Shown piece by piece: positions 1-8,463 of a stretch of DNA of 64,000 nt (position 1 is its first letter; each line of letters opens with the position of its first letter). The DNA is from Pyrinomonas sp040289685 (GTDB lineage Bacteria; Acidobacteriota; Blastocatellia; Pyrinomonadales; Pyrinomonadaceae): NCBI RefSeq assembly GCF_040289685.1, contig NZ_PSLQ01000002.1, positions 1-64,000 of the forward strand, given 5' to 3'. The position numbers and the translations under genes are program-made. Under the pieces are notes generated by a model. The model saw only the letters and a program-made list of their open reading frames with translations, was not told the origin of the DNA and searched no databases.

Positions 1-56
1 TTCGGGAGGGGGGCCGGACGGTTGGCGCTGGCACCGTCACCGAAATCCTGGAGTAA
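1..56 (+). CDS. tuf: Elongation factor Tu, C-terminal end (partial)
   Basis: This is the last part of EF-Tu, the GTPase that delivers aminoacyl-tRNA to the ribosome. Reading from base 3 gives REGGRTVGAGTVTEILE and then TAA at 54-56; GRTVGAG followed by V..I is the conserved end of EF-Tu domain 3. Only 17 full codons lie inside the window, so nothing can be said about the GTPase domain. The stop lies 32 bases before rpsJ, which is the usual str-to-S10 junction in bacteria. EF-G does not end in this way, so the call is firm despite the short length. Confidence 0.93.
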   Translation, partial: REGGRTVGAGTVTEILE

Positions 57-88
57 CCGCTTTTTGGAAGGTCAACGGTTGAGGGATC

Positions 89-412
89 ATGCTGAACGAG
101 AAGATCAGGATCAGGCTCAAAGCCTACGACCATCGTTTACTTGACCAGTCGGCGGCAGAGATCGTCGAGACGGCGAAGCGAACCGGCGCGCGCGTGGCTG
201 GCCCGATTCCACTCCCGACCGTGAAGAACCGCTACACGGTTCTGCGGTCGCCGCACGTGGACAAGAAGTCGCGCGAGCAGTTTGAGATTCGCACGCACAA
301 AAGGCTCATGGATATTCTCGACCCGACGTCGCAGACAGTCGATGCCCTGATGAAGCTCGATCTTCCAGCGGGCGTCGACGTGGAGATCAAAGCGTTCGGC
401 CGAGAGAGATGA
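89..412 (+). CDS. rpsJ: 30S ribosomal protein S10
   Basis: S10 sits in the head of the small subunit and in many bacteria also binds NusB during antitermination. The 107-residue product is close to the family length. It opens with KIRIRLKAYDHRLLD, has RTGARVAGPIPLPT in the loop that contacts 16S rRNA, and SPHVDKKSREQFEIRTHKR in the middle, all hallmarks of S10. The ATG at 89 follows GAGGG with a spacing of five bases. It is the first gene of the S10 cluster and is followed after 77 bases by rplC. Confidence 0.98.
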   Translation: MLNEKIRIRLKAYDHRLLDQSAAEIVETAKRTGARVAGPIPLPTVKNRYTVLRSPHVDKKSREQFEIRTHKRLMDILDPTSQTVDALMKLDLPAGVDVEIKAFGRER

Positions 413-489
413 ACGACGGGAGGTGAGCTTGTGACGAAAGGGGTTTGCGCCTTTGTCGCTCGCTCTCCGCTCGCTTATCGAGGCTTAAG

Positions 490-1143
490 ATGATAAACGG
501 CATCATCGGCAAGAAAGTTGGAATGACGCAGATCTTCGCGCCCGACGGCACGGTGACGCCCGTCACCGTCATCAAGGCTGGTCCGTGCATCGTCGTGCAG
601 AAGAAGAGCGCGGCCGGACCTGATGGGTACAATGCCGTGCAGCTCGGCTTGGTCGAAGATCGGCCTGTCAAACTGAAGCGCGTCAACAAGCCGATGCGCG
701 GCCACTTCGAGAAGACCGGTGGCGGCGTGCCGCCGACGCGCGTGCTCAAGGAGATTCGCTTGGAGCACTCGCCCGATGAGATCAAAGTGGGCGACAAGGT
801 TTCGGTCGCTCAGTTCAAAGACGGCGAGATCGTCGATGTCACCGGGCGGAGCAAAGGGCGTGGTTTTGCGGGCACGGTCAAGCGTCACGGTTTCAACCGC
901 GGCCCCGAATCGCACGGTTCAATGAACGTGCGTGCGCCGGGATCCATCGGCGCTTCGGCCTTTCCGTCGCGCGTCATCAAGGGAACGCGCGCCGCTGGGC
1001 ACATGGGCGACCGACGAGTGACGGTCAAAGGGTTGACCGTCGTGCGCGTCGATACCGAGCGTAACTTGCTCATGGTGCGCGGCGCGGTACCGGGCGCGCC
1101 CGGAAGCGTGGTGATCATCAAAAAGGCAACCAAGAGCGGATAG
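490..1143 (+). CDS. rplC: 50S ribosomal protein L3
   Basis: L3 binds 23S rRNA early in assembly and reaches towards the peptidyl transferase centre. The frame is open further upstream to 445, but the ATG at 490 gives the family start MINGIIGKKVGMTQIF and 217 residues, the usual length. GRGFAGTVKRHGF (about residues 125-137) and the stretch with GSMNVRAPGSIGASAFPSRV form the conserved extended loop. Shine-Dalgarno pairing before 490 is weak. It lies between rpsJ and rplD in the standard order. Confidence 0.97.
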   Translation: MINGIIGKKVGMTQIFAPDGTVTPVTVIKAGPCIVVQKKSAAGPDGYNAVQLGLVEDRPVKLKRVNKPMRGHFEKTGGGVPPTRVLKEIRLEHSPDEIKVGDKVSVAQFKDGEIVDVTGRSKGRGFAGTVKRHGFNRGPESHGSMNVRAPGSIGASAFPSRVIKGTRAAGHMGDRRVTVKGLTVVRVDTERNLLMVRGAVPGAPGSVVIIKKATKSG

Positions 1144-1199
1144 CGATGGGTGAGCGAACCAAAGATCGCTCTTCCTAATCGTCTCAGTGAGGTCAAGTC

Positions 1200-1865
1200 A
1201 TGCCAACCGTCAAGGTGCGCAATTTGAAGAACGAAGAGGTCGGCGAGATCGAACTCTCCGACGCGGTCTTCGGCGTGGAGTTGAACGAGGCGCTCATCTA
1301 CGCGGCTGTCCGCAACTTTCTCGCCAACCGACGGGCGGGAACGGTGGCGACCAAAACGCGCGGCAACGTGTCAGGCTCGGGGCGCAAACTTTGGCGACAA
1401 AAGGGCACGGGGCGCGCGCGCGTCGGTTCGATTCGCTCGCCCTTGTGGAAGGGGGGCGGCAACGTCCACGGGCCGCAACCGCGCGATTGGTCCTACACGC
1501 TGCCGAAGAAGATGCGGCGCGGCGCTTTGCGCTCGGCGCTGTCGGAGCGCCTGCGCGAGGGCAACTTGATCGTCGTCGAGAGCTTCTCGCTGGACCAGCC
1601 GAAGACGAAAGAGTTCGTCCGCGCCATCGCGGCGCTCGGCGTCGACGGGAGCAAAACGCTCGTGGTCGATTCCAAGGAGAATCGACATCTGGTCTTGGCG
1701 GCGCGCAACGTCGAGCGCGTCAAATTGGTCGAAAGCGCCGAGGTGAACATCTACGACGTGCTCTACCATGAAAAGCTCCTCATCTCGCGCGCGGCCGTTG
1801 AAGAATTGACGCGCCGGCTCGATCCAACGCCCCACGCCGACGAAGAGCAGAAGGAGGCGGCCTGA
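1200..1865 (+). CDS. rplD: 50S ribosomal protein L4
   Basis: L4 lines the peptide exit tunnel. In Escherichia coli it also represses the S10 operon, but no leader like the E. coli one is visible here. The product has 221 residues. The tunnel loop is clear around residues 62-85, with TGRARVGSIRSPLWKGGG, and the C-terminal half has the Rossmann-like part with KTLVVDSKENRHLVLAARNV. The ATG at 1200 follows TGAGGTCAAGTC. rplW begins two bases after its stop, so the two are probably translationally coupled. Confidence 0.97.
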   Translation: MPTVKVRNLKNEEVGEIELSDAVFGVELNEALIYAAVRNFLANRRAGTVATKTRGNVSGSGRKLWRQKGTGRARVGSIRSPLWKGGGNVHGPQPRDWSYTLPKKMRRGALRSALSERLREGNLIVVESFSLDQPKTKEFVRAIAALGVDGSKTLVVDSKENRHLVLAARNVERVKLVESAEVNIYDVLYHEKLLISRAAVEELTRRLDPTPHADEEQKEAA

Positions 1866-1867
1866 AG

Positions 1868-2173
1868 ATGCGGACCATTTGGGACATCATCAAAGCGCCG
1901 GTGATCACTGAAAAAGCCTTGATCGCCAAGGAAGCGACGCGCGACGGACGACAACTGTTGACGTTTCGCGTTGACCGGCGCGCGACCAAGCCGGAGATCA
2001 AGGAAGCGGTCGAGCGCATCTTCAACGTCAAAGTCGATCGGGTGCGCACGGTCAACTACCAGGGCAAGGTCGTGCGGCGCTATCGCACCGAGGGACGACG
2101 TCCGGCATGGAAGAAAGCCTACGTGACGTTGAAAGCGGGCGAAAAGCCGATCGAGTACGGCGAAGAGATCTAG
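1868..2173 (+). CDS. rplW: 50S ribosomal protein L23
   Basis: L23 lies at the exit of the peptide tunnel and is the docking point for trigger factor and the signal recognition particle in bacteria. The 101-residue product begins with the family motif WDIIKAPVITEKA and has NVKVDRVRTVNYQGKVVR with the basic rRNA-binding hairpin near residues 50-75. It starts two bases after rplD, using the end of that gene as its ribosome-binding context. rplB follows after a 94-base spacer that shows no strong hairpin. Confidence 0.97.
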   Translation: MRTIWDIIKAPVITEKALIAKEATRDGRQLLTFRVDRRATKPEIKEAVERIFNVKVDRVRTVNYQGKVVRRYRTEGRRPAWKKAYVTLKAGEKPIEYGEEI

Positions 2174-2267
2174 CGCGAGACGCAGGAACGCAGACCGAGC
2201 GAGTTAGCTTAATGGGAGCGGGAAGTGGAACCGGGTTGATTTCAAGCCGGACCACGCCGAACGAGTT

Positions 2268-3098
2268 ATGGGAATCAAAAAGCTGACACCGACATCGCCT
2301 GCACGGCGGTATCAAACCTACTTGACGCGCGATGAGCTGACCCCTGGCGCGGAGCCGGAAAAGTCGTTGCTCGTGCCGAAGAAGCGCATCTCCGGGCGCA
2401 ACAACTACGGGCACATCACCGTACGGCGACGCGGCGGCGGGCATAAGCGCTTCTATCGCATCATCGATTTCAAGCGCGACAAGATCGGCGTTCCGGGGCG
2501 CGTAACGCAAATCGAATACGATCCGAACCGCTCGGCGCACATCGCTTTGATCACCTACTTGGATGGCGAGAAACGTTACATTCTCGCGCCGGTCGGGTTG
2601 GAGGTCGGCAAGACCGTGATGAGCGGTCCTGACGCCGACATCCTGCCGGGCAACGCGTTGCCGATCCGCAATATCCCGCTCGGCACGCAGATTCACAACA
2701 TCGAACTGCGTCCCGGCAAAGGCGGACAGCTCGTGCGCGCGGCCGGGTCGTTCGCGCAGCTTCTCGCCAAAGAGGGCGACTACGCGCAGATCCGCATGCC
2801 ATCGGGCGAGATCCGGTTGGTGTCGGTCGATTGCATGGCCACCATCGGGCAGGTGGGCAACGTCGAGCATGAGAACGAAAGCTTGGGCAAAGCTGGACGC
2901 TCGCGTTGGAAAGGGATTAGGCCTCACGTGCGCGGCGTGGCGATGAACCCGGTGGATCACCCGCACGGCGGCGGCGAAGGACGCACGAGCGGCGGTCGCC
3001 ACCCGGTCACGCCATGGGGGCAGCCGACGCGCGGCTACAAGACGCGGCGTAACAAGCGGACGCAGAAGTGGATCGTGCGCGATCGAAGGGCGAAGTGA
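2268..3098 (+). CDS. rplB: 50S ribosomal protein L2
   Basis: L2 is a primary 23S rRNA binder needed for subunit association and peptidyl transfer. At 276 residues it has the normal length. The N-terminal OB part carries RRRGGGHKRFYRIIDFKRDK near residue 50, and the C-terminal part has GVAMNPVDHPHGGGEGRTSG near residue 224, which includes the histidine long implicated in function. A long open frame runs antisense through this gene and its neighbours but is a by-product of GC-rich coding sequence. Confidence 0.98.
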   Translation: MGIKKLTPTSPARRYQTYLTRDELTPGAEPEKSLLVPKKRISGRNNYGHITVRRRGGGHKRFYRIIDFKRDKIGVPGRVTQIEYDPNRSAHIALITYLDGEKRYILAPVGLEVGKTVMSGPDADILPGNALPIRNIPLGTQIHNIELRPGKGGQLVRAAGSFAQLLAKEGDYAQIRMPSGEIRLVSVDCMATIGQVGNVEHENESLGKAGRSRWKGIRPHVRGVAMNPVDHPHGGGEGRTSGGRHPVTPWGQPTRGYKTRRNKRTQKWIVRDRRAK

Positions 3099-3131
3099 TC
3101 TTTTGAAGAGTTTGCGACGGATTGAGACCAT

Positions 3132-3428
3132 ATGGCACGTTCGATCAAAAAAGGACCTTTCGTCGATGAGCACCTGTTGAAGAAGGTGCAGCAGATACGC
3201 CAAAGCGGACAGCGTCCGCCGGCGATCAAAACGTGGTCGCGTCGTTCGACCATCACGCCCGAGATGGTCGGGTTGACCTTCGCCGTACACAACGGCAAGC
3301 GTCATATCCCGGTTTACGTGACCGAGAACATGGTCGGCCACAAACTGGGCGAGTTCGCCCCGACGCGCACCTTCAAGGGGCATCCTGGTACCAAAGCCGA
3401 AAAGTCGGCTAGAACCGGGAAGAAGTGA
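3132..3428 (+). CDS. rpsS: 30S ribosomal protein S19
   Basis: S19 forms a complex with S13 in the head of the small subunit near the tRNA sites. The 98-residue protein starts MARSIKKGPFVDEHLLKKV and has TWSRRSTITPEMVGLTFAVHNG and the conserved ending GEFAPTRTFKGH, all typical. The ATG at 3132 is embedded in CATATG. It follows rplB by 33 bases and precedes rplV by 54 bases. Confidence 0.97.
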   Translation: MARSIKKGPFVDEHLLKKVQQIRQSGQRPPAIKTWSRRSTITPEMVGLTFAVHNGKRHIPVYVTENMVGHKLGEFAPTRTFKGHPGTKAEKSARTGKK

Positions 3429-3482
3429 TGAGTCGGCGCTCGCAGCGATTTGAAGAGGCGCGACGAGGAGAGGGTCGAGAGC

Positions 3483-3869
3483 ATGGAAGCGATTGCAAAA
3501 GCGAGAAATCAGCGTGGGTCGCCGCAGAAAGCGCGGCTGGTGGTTGATCTGATCCGCGGCAAAAACGTCAACGAGGCGTTGGCTATTTTGCGCTACACGA
3601 ACAAACGCGCGGCACGCATGGTCGAAAAGTGTTTGCGTTCGGCCATCGCCAACGCGACGGAGTTGGCTGAGCGGGACAACATCGCCATCGACCCGGACGA
3701 ACTCTGGGTCAAGGCTGCCTTCGTCGATCAGGGGCCGACCAAGCGGCGGTATCGCATTCGCCCCGCACCGCACGGACGGGCTTACCGCGAGCGGCGGCAT
3801 TACTGTCACATCACGTTGCTCGTGTCGAGCGAGAAGCGTGAGGCGCAGAAGGCGACTGGCGAGGCCTGA
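3483..3869 (+). CDS. rplV: 50S ribosomal protein L22
   Basis: L22 contributes a long hairpin to the peptide exit tunnel. The frame opens at 3450, but the ATG at 3483 is preferred because AGGAGAGG lies about ten bases upstream and the product then starts MEAIAKARNQRGSPQKARLV, matching the family. It has 128 residues. VNEALAILRYTNKRAARMVEKCLRSAIANA forms the conserved core and RRYRIRPAPHGRAYRERR the tip of the hairpin near residues 95-112. rpsC follows after 32 bases. Confidence 0.96.
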   Translation: MEAIAKARNQRGSPQKARLVVDLIRGKNVNEALAILRYTNKRAARMVEKCLRSAIANATELAERDNIAIDPDELWVKAAFVDQGPTKRRYRIRPAPHGRAYRERRHYCHITLLVSSEKREAQKATGEA

Positions 3870-3901
3870 TTTCAGATCGAAACGATCAACGGAGCGAGAA
3901 A

Positions 3902-4633
3902 GTGGGCCAGAAAGTTCATCCATACGGATTTCGGTTGGGTTACAACAAGGATTGGCATTCGCACTGGTTCGCCAAGCGCAACTTCGGCGAGCTTTTGATC
4001 GAAGACCTGAAGCTCAAAAAAGAGCTGAAGGAACGCTTCGTCGGCGCGGGCGTTTCGCACGTGGACATCGAGCGAGCGGCCAATCGAATGAAGATCATCA
4101 TCTACACGGCGCGCCCCGGCATCATCATCGGACGCAAGGGGGCGGAGATCGAACGGCTCAAAGAGGAGATCGCACAGCGGACTGGGCGCGAAGTGATCGT
4201 CTCGATCCAAGAGATCCGTCGTCCGGAGTTGAACGCGCAACTGCAGGCGGAGAAGATCGCTGCACAGCTTGAAAAGCGCGTCGCTTTTCGTCGCGCCATG
4301 CGCAAAGTGGTCGAAGAGTCGCTACGCTTCGGCGCCGAGGGGGTTAAGGTGATGGTCAGCGGTCGGTTGAACGGAGCTGAAATCGCCCGCAGCGAGTGGT
4401 ACCTGGAAGGGCGGCTGCCGTTGCACACGTTGCGCGCTGATATCGACTACGGGTTTGCCGAAGCCTACACGACCTTTGGCGTGATCGGCGTCAAAGTGTG
4501 GATCAATCGCGGCGAGATCCTCGACCCGAAAGAGGCCATGCGCCGGGGCACCAACACCGACCCGATAACGGACGTGCGACCCGAAAGGCGTCGGCGGCGC
4601 GAAGGCGAAAGACGCCCACGCGGAGAACGCTAG
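3902..4633 (+). CDS. rpsC: 30S ribosomal protein S3
   Basis: S3 lies at the mRNA entry side of the small subunit and has helicase-like action on mRNA with S4 and S5. It begins with GTG at 3902, giving the invariant start MGQKVHPYGFRLG. A KH domain is visible with TARPGIIIGRKGAEIERL near residues 65-82. The C-terminal half has ARSEWYLEGRLPLHTLRADIDYG in pieces. The last 20 residues are an arginine-rich tail. Length is 243 residues. Confidence 0.97.
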   Translation: MGQKVHPYGFRLGYNKDWHSHWFAKRNFGELLIEDLKLKKELKERFVGAGVSHVDIERAANRMKIIIYTARPGIIIGRKGAEIERLKEEIAQRTGREVIVSIQEIRRPELNAQLQAEKIAAQLEKRVAFRRAMRKVVEESLRFGAEGVKVMVSGRLNGAEIARSEWYLEGRLPLHTLRADIDYGFAEAYTTFGVIGVKVWINRGEILDPKEAMRRGTNTDPITDVRPERRRRREGERRPRGER

Positions 4634-4667
4634 CTGGATCGAAACGACCGATGCGGAGCGAATCATC

Positions 4668-5102
4668 ATGGCTTTGTTGAGTCCAAAAAAGGTCAAACAC
4701 CGAAAGCAGATGCGCGGTCGCATGAAGGGCACAGCGACGCGCGGCAACCAGATCAGCTTCGGCGAGTTCGGTTTGAAGGCGTTGGAGCCAGCGTGGATCA
4801 CCAACCGGCAGATCGAAGCGGCGCGCGTGGCGATCACGCGCTACGTCAAGCGCGGCGGCAAACTCTGGATACGCATCTTCCCGGACAAGCCCGTCACCAA
4901 GAAACCGGCTGAAACGCGCATGGGCAAGGGCAAGGGGGCGCCCGAAGGATGGGTCGCGGTGGTCAAGCCGGGGCGCATCCTCTACGAGATCGAAGGCGTC
5001 AGCGAGGACGTGGCGCGCGAAGCGCTCCGTTTGGCCGCACAGAAGCTGCCGATCAAGACCCGTTTCGTGACCCGTGCGGAGCAAGAGAGGGGAATGGTAT
5101 GA
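4668..5102 (+). CDS. rplP: 50S ribosomal protein L16
   Basis: L16 binds near the A site of the large subunit and helps position tRNA. The 144-residue product opens MALLSPKKVKHRKQMRGRMKG and carries the conserved GFGEFGLKALE-type segment (here ISFGEFGLKALEPAW) and RMGKGKGAPEGWVAVVKPG, which holds the loop that reaches the peptidyl transferase region. Its TGA overlaps the ATG of rpmC in an ATGA junction, the usual sign of translational coupling. Confidence 0.97.
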   Translation: MALLSPKKVKHRKQMRGRMKGTATRGNQISFGEFGLKALEPAWITNRQIEAARVAITRYVKRGGKLWIRIFPDKPVTKKPAETRMGKGKGAPEGWVAVVKPGRILYEIEGVSEDVAREALRLAAQKLPIKTRFVTRAEQERGMV

Positions 5103-5308
5103 AGCGACGCGAAGAGCTGGATGAACTGCGCGAAATGTCGGACGAGCAATTGCGCGAAGAGGCGACGCGGTTGAAAGAGTCGCTCTTCCGCCTGCGGTTC
5201 AAACTGTCGCTCGGCGAGATCGACGCCATCAAGCGCATCCGGCAGGAAAAGAAGCGGTTAGCGCGCGTGCTCACGATGCTGAAAGAGAGGCAAAAGCGCG
5301 CTGCCTAG
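5099..5308 (+). CDS. rpmC: 50S ribosomal protein L29
   Basis: L29 is a small helical protein at the tunnel exit next to L23. The ATG at 5099 overlaps the stop of rplP by four bases and gives 69 residues starting MKRREELDELREMSDEQLRE. The family signature follows, with LKESLFRLRFKLSLGEIDAIKRIRQ, and the product ends in a basic helix. The frame is open further upstream inside rplP, but that extension has no L29 similarity. Confidence 0.96.
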   Translation: MKRREELDELREMSDEQLREEATRLKESLFRLRFKLSLGEIDAIKRIRQEKKRLARVLTMLKERQKRAA

Positions 5309-5362
5309 CGAACGCGCCAAAGGAGGCGGCACGCCTCAAAGCGAAGTCGGAGATCGAAAGAG

Positions 5363-5662
5363 ATGGTAGAGACGCAAGAGCAGATGCAAGAAGAGCGTGG
5401 CGGAAAGAGAACGCGCGGACGGCGCGTTGAACAAATCGGCGTCGTCGCTTCCGACAAGATGGAGAAGACCGTGGTCGTGCGCGTTGATCGGCTGGTCAAG
5501 CATCCGAAGTATCGGCGGTACGTGAGACGCACGTCGAAGTTCATGGCGCACAATGAAAAGGGGGCGACCGTTGGCGACAAGGTGCGCATCGTGGAGACGC
5601 GCCCGCTGTCGCGCCATAAGCGTTGGCGCGTGGTCGAGATTTTGCAAAAGGCGGAGAAGTGA
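5363..5662 (+). CDS. rpsQ: 30S ribosomal protein S17
   Basis: S17 is an OB-fold protein that binds 16S rRNA early in 30S assembly. The product has 99 residues, about 15 more than the E. coli protein, because of a charged N-terminal extension with QEQMQEERGGKRTRG. The core is standard: GVVASDKMEKTVVVRVDRL, then HPKYRRYVRRTSKFMAHNE, GDKVRIVETRPLSRHKRWRVV. The gap to rplN is 156 bases, the longest in this half of the cluster; no clear promoter was found there. Confidence 0.96.
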   Translation: MVETQEQMQEERGGKRTRGRRVEQIGVVASDKMEKTVVVRVDRLVKHPKYRRYVRRTSKFMAHNEKGATVGDKVRIVETRPLSRHKRWRVVEILQKAEK

Positions 5663-5818
5663 AAAGCGTTCGAGGAGGAGGGCACCGAGCGGCGTCGGCC
5701 TTTGAATCGGGCAAGACGACGTCGCTCGTCGGAGACGGCGGTTGAGAAAGATTGCGCTCGGCTCTGCCTCTTTCGGCCCAATGTTCTCCCTTAATCGTTC
5801 GGACGGAGTGCAACAGCC

Positions 5819-6187
5819 ATGATCCAAATGCACACATCCTTGGAGGTGGCCGATAACTCAGGCGCGCGTCGCGTTGAGATGATCCGCGCGATGGGCGGCG
5901 CGACGGGACGCACGGCCAGCCTCGGCGACAAGATCAAAGTCACGGTGAAAGAGGCAACGCCCGATGGGGCGGCCAAAAAGGGCGAAGTCTACAGCGCCGT
6001 CATCGTCCGCACGCGCAAAGAGGTGCGCCGCAAGGATGGGACGTACATCCGTTTCGATCAGAACGCAGTGGTGCTGATCAAACCCGACGGGACGCCGATG
6101 GGAACGCGCGTCTTCGGTCCGGTGGCGCGCGAACTGCGCGAGAAGAACTTCATGAAGATAGTCAGTCTGGCTCCGGAGGTCATATGA
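5819..6187 (+). CDS. rplN: 50S ribosomal protein L14
   Basis: L14 binds 23S rRNA at the subunit interface and is also the docking site of the silencing factor RsfS, which is encoded at 22072 in this window. It starts MIQMHTSLEVADNSGARRVEMI and keeps GDKIKVTVKEATP, VVRTRKEVRRKDG-type sequence and the end EKNFMKIVSLAPEVI. Length is 122 residues as usual. GGACGGAG lies about nine bases before the ATG. Its stop overlaps the rplX start (ATGA). Confidence 0.97.
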   Translation: MIQMHTSLEVADNSGARRVEMIRAMGGATGRTASLGDKIKVTVKEATPDGAAKKGEVYSAVIVRTRKEVRRKDGTYIRFDQNAVVLIKPDGTPMGTRVFGPVARELREKNFMKIVSLAPEVI

Positions 6188-6531
6188 AGCTGAAGCGCGG
6201 CACGCGGCGGTGTAAGATCAAAAAAGGCGATCAAGTCATTGTCATCGCCGGACGCGATCGCGGCAAGCGAGGGCGCGTGATCGAGGTGGTGCCTGATCGC
6301 GGCAAGGTGCGCGTCGAGGGCGTCGCCATCGTTAAACGTCACCTGCGTGCGGATCGCGCGCGCGGGCGCAGCGCCGGCATCGTCGAGAAGGAGGCGTTGA
6401 TCGACATCTCCAACGTCCAACTGATCGATCCTAGCACGGGGCGTGCGACGCGCGTGCGCTACCAGATCAACGAAGACGGCACCAAAACGCGCGTCGCGGC
6501 GCGCAGCGGCGCGACGCTCGACAAGGCTTGA
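6184..6531 (+). CDS. rplX: 50S ribosomal protein L24
   Basis: L24 is an assembly initiator of the large subunit and has a KOW motif. The 115-residue product begins MKLKRGTRRCKIKKGDQVIVIAG, and the KOW segment GDQVIVIAGRDRGKRGRVIEV is evident. IVEKEALIDISNVQLID and TRVRYQINEDGTKTRVA complete the family pattern. The start overlaps the end of rplN by four bases. A 68-base spacer separates it from rplE. Confidence 0.96.
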   Translation: MKLKRGTRRCKIKKGDQVIVIAGRDRGKRGRVIEVVPDRGKVRVEGVAIVKRHLRADRARGRSAGIVEKEALIDISNVQLIDPSTGRATRVRYQINEDGTKTRVAARSGATLDKA

Positions 6532-6599
6532 ACTTCGCATGACGATGAGGTTCGGAAACGCAACCGGCGAGAACCCGAACCGGTTGGAGAGGCGATAAG

Positions 6600-7145
6600 A
6601 TGGCACCGAGGTTGAAGGAGAAGTACCGGAACGAAGTGGTCCCGGCGTTGGCCAAAGAGTTTGGGATCGAAAATCCGATGGCGATCCCGCGCTTGGAGAA
6701 GATCGTCATCAACATGGGGTTGGGCGAAGCGACGCAGAACGTCAAAATGCTCGACACGGCGGCCGAGGAGCTGGCTGCCATTGCGGGGCAGAAACCGGTG
6801 ATCACGCGCGCGAAAAAGTCGATCGCATCCTTCAAGCTGCGCAAGGGGATGCCGATTGGCGCGATGGTCACGCTGCGCGGCGACCGCATGTACGAATTTC
6901 TCGATCGCCTGATCTCGATCGCTTTGCCGCGCGTGCGCGATTTTCGCGGCGTCTCGCCCGATTCGTTCGATGGGCGCGGGAACTATACGCTCGGCATCCG
7001 CGAACAATTGATCTTCCCCGAAATAGATTTCAATAAGGTGGACAAGCTCCGCGGCATGAACATCTCCATCGTCACTACGGCGCGCAATGATGAGCAGGCG
7101 CGCGCGTTGCTGCGCGGGCTTGGCATGCCGTTCAGACAACAGTGA
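6600..7145 (+). CDS. rplE: 50S ribosomal protein L5
   Basis: L5 binds 5S rRNA and contacts the P-site tRNA. The 181-residue product has the typical PRLEKIVINMGLGEA near residue 30, ITRAKKSIASFKLRKGMPIG near residue 65 and the closing SIVTTARNDEQARALLRGLGMPF. The ATG follows GAGAGGCGATAAG. It is followed 17 bases later by rpsN. Confidence 0.97.
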   Translation: MAPRLKEKYRNEVVPALAKEFGIENPMAIPRLEKIVINMGLGEATQNVKMLDTAAEELAAIAGQKPVITRAKKSIASFKLRKGMPIGAMVTLRGDRMYEFLDRLISIALPRVRDFRGVSPDSFDGRGNYTLGIREQLIFPEIDFNKVDKLRGMNISIVTTARNDEQARALLRGLGMPFRQQ

Positions 7146-7162
7146 GAAGGTTATAAGGTTAT

Positions 7163-7348
7163 ATGGCTAAACTATCGAAGATCGTCAAAGCGAAACGTCG
7201 TCCGAAGTTCGCCGTGCGTGCGCACTCGCGCTGCGAACGTTGCGGGCGACCGCGCGGTTATTTGCGGCGGTTCAAGCTCTGTCGCATCTGCTTTCGGCAG
7301 CTGGCGCTGCAAGGGCAGATTCCGGGCGTCGTCAAGTCGAGTTGGTAA
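7163..7348 (+). CDS. rpsN: 30S ribosomal protein S14, zinc-binding type
   Basis: S14 is in the 30S head. This is the short zinc-binding (type Z) form: 61 residues with CERCGRPRGYLRRFKLCRIC, two CxxC pairs that hold one zinc ion, followed by FRQLALQGQIPGVVKSSW. Bacteria with a zinc-free form have about 100 residues. No second, zinc-independent S14 gene lies in the window. The presence of the type Z form beside rplE and rpsH is common in Gram-positive bacteria and in acidobacteria. Confidence 0.96.
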   Translation: MAKLSKIVKAKRRPKFAVRAHSRCERCGRPRGYLRRFKLCRICFRQLALQGQIPGVVKSSW

Positions 7349-7413
7349 CAGCATCAGCGGACGAGGGCGCGCGAAAGCGCCTCGGCTGGACTATTTGAGT
7401 TTGGGGTGAAGCG

Positions 7414-7806
7414 ATGACAGATCCGATTGCCGATATGCTGACGCGGATGCGTAACGCCATTGCCGCGGGCCATTCGCGCGTCGATATTCCGGCTTCCAAA
7501 TTGAAGTTGGAGATCGCGCGTATTCTCAAAGAGGAAGGCTACATCAACAACTTCGTCGTCAAGGGCGAGGGGGCGCGGCGCGTGATCCGCATCTTTCTGC
7601 GATACGACACGCGGGGCATCTCTTCGATCTCACATCTGGAGCGCGTTTCGCGTCCCGGACGGCGCGTTTACGTCGGGGCGCGCGAGATCCCGCGCGTGCT
7701 CGGCGGCTACGGCGTTAGCATCGTCTCGACGCCGCGCGGCGTGATGACGGGAAAACGGGCTCGCCGCGAGAACGTCGGCGGCGAGCTGTTGGCGATGGTT
7801 TACTAG
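7414..7806 (+). CDS. rpsH: 30S ribosomal protein S8
   Basis: S8 binds the central domain of 16S rRNA and in E. coli also represses the spc operon. The product has 130 residues, starts MTDPIADMLTRMRNAIAAGH and has SKLKLEIARILKEEGYI, then the C-terminal rRNA-binding part with GYGVSIVSTPRGVMTGKRAR and the end GGELLAMVY. It lies 65 bases after rpsN and 62 before rplF. Confidence 0.97.
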   Translation: MTDPIADMLTRMRNAIAAGHSRVDIPASKLKLEIARILKEEGYINNFVVKGEGARRVIRIFLRYDTRGISSISHLERVSRPGRRVYVGAREIPRVLGGYGVSIVSTPRGVMTGKRARRENVGGELLAMVY

Positions 7807-7868
7807 GTCCTCGGTGCCCTTTCGGCGCGAAGCGATCTGGAAGGTGATCTTGGGGAGAGGTTGAAGCG

Positions 7869-8435
7869 ATGTCGAGAATAGGAAAGAAGCCGATTCCGAT
7901 ACCGAGCAACGTGACGGTGACGATCCGCGAGCGTGAACTCGAGATCAAAGGTCCCAAGGGGACGCTCACGACGCCGATCCCGGTGGGGATCCGGTTCGTG
8001 CTCGAAGACGGACAACTGCGCGCCGAGCGCGAATCGGATGAATACGCGGCACAACATGGGCTGGCGCGCTCGCTGGCTTACAACGCCGTCGTGGGCGTCA
8101 CGCAGGGCTTCACCAAACAGCTCGATTTGGTCGGCGTCGGTTACAAGGCCGATGTGCAAGGGCGAACCGTGGTCTTCTCGCTCGGCTATTCGCATCCAAT
8201 TGAGTTCCCTCTGCCAGATGGAATCGAGGTCAAGACCGAGCGCGTGCCGGCCAAACAATCGATTCAGCAGTATCAGGTGACGCTCACCTTGACCGGCATC
8301 GACAAGCAGAAGCTCGGGCAAGTGGCTGCCGATATGCACCGGCTTCGCAAGCCCGACGCCTATAAGGGCAAGGGCGTACGTTACGCGGACGTGCCGTTGA
8401 AACTCAAAGAGGGCAAGAAGAAATCCGGTAAGTAG
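7869..8435 (+). CDS. rplF: 50S ribosomal protein L6
   Basis: L6 lies near the factor-binding site of the large subunit. The product has 188 residues and two similar L6 folds. It begins MSRIGKKPIPIPSNVTVTI, has LVGVGYKADVQGRTVVFSLGYSHP in the middle and ends with the signature RKPDAYKGKGVRYADVPLKLKEGKKKSG. The ATG at 7869 follows GGGGAGAGGTTGAAGCG. rplR begins 28 bases after the stop. Confidence 0.97.
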   Translation: MSRIGKKPIPIPSNVTVTIRERELEIKGPKGTLTTPIPVGIRFVLEDGQLRAERESDEYAAQHGLARSLAYNAVVGVTQGFTKQLDLVGVGYKADVQGRTVVFSLGYSHPIEFPLPDGIEVKTERVPAKQSIQQYQVTLTLTGIDKQKLGQVAADMHRLRKPDAYKGKGVRYADVPLKLKEGKKKSGK

Positions 8436-8463
8436 CGGTTGCAATCGAGAGAGGACAGAGAGA

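Noticed and set aside
2052..3923. Very long open frame on the minus strand (over 600 codons) opposite rplB, rpsS and rplV
   Set aside because: It is antisense to three certain ribosomal protein genes and shows no family motif; GC-rich coding DNA opens such frames.
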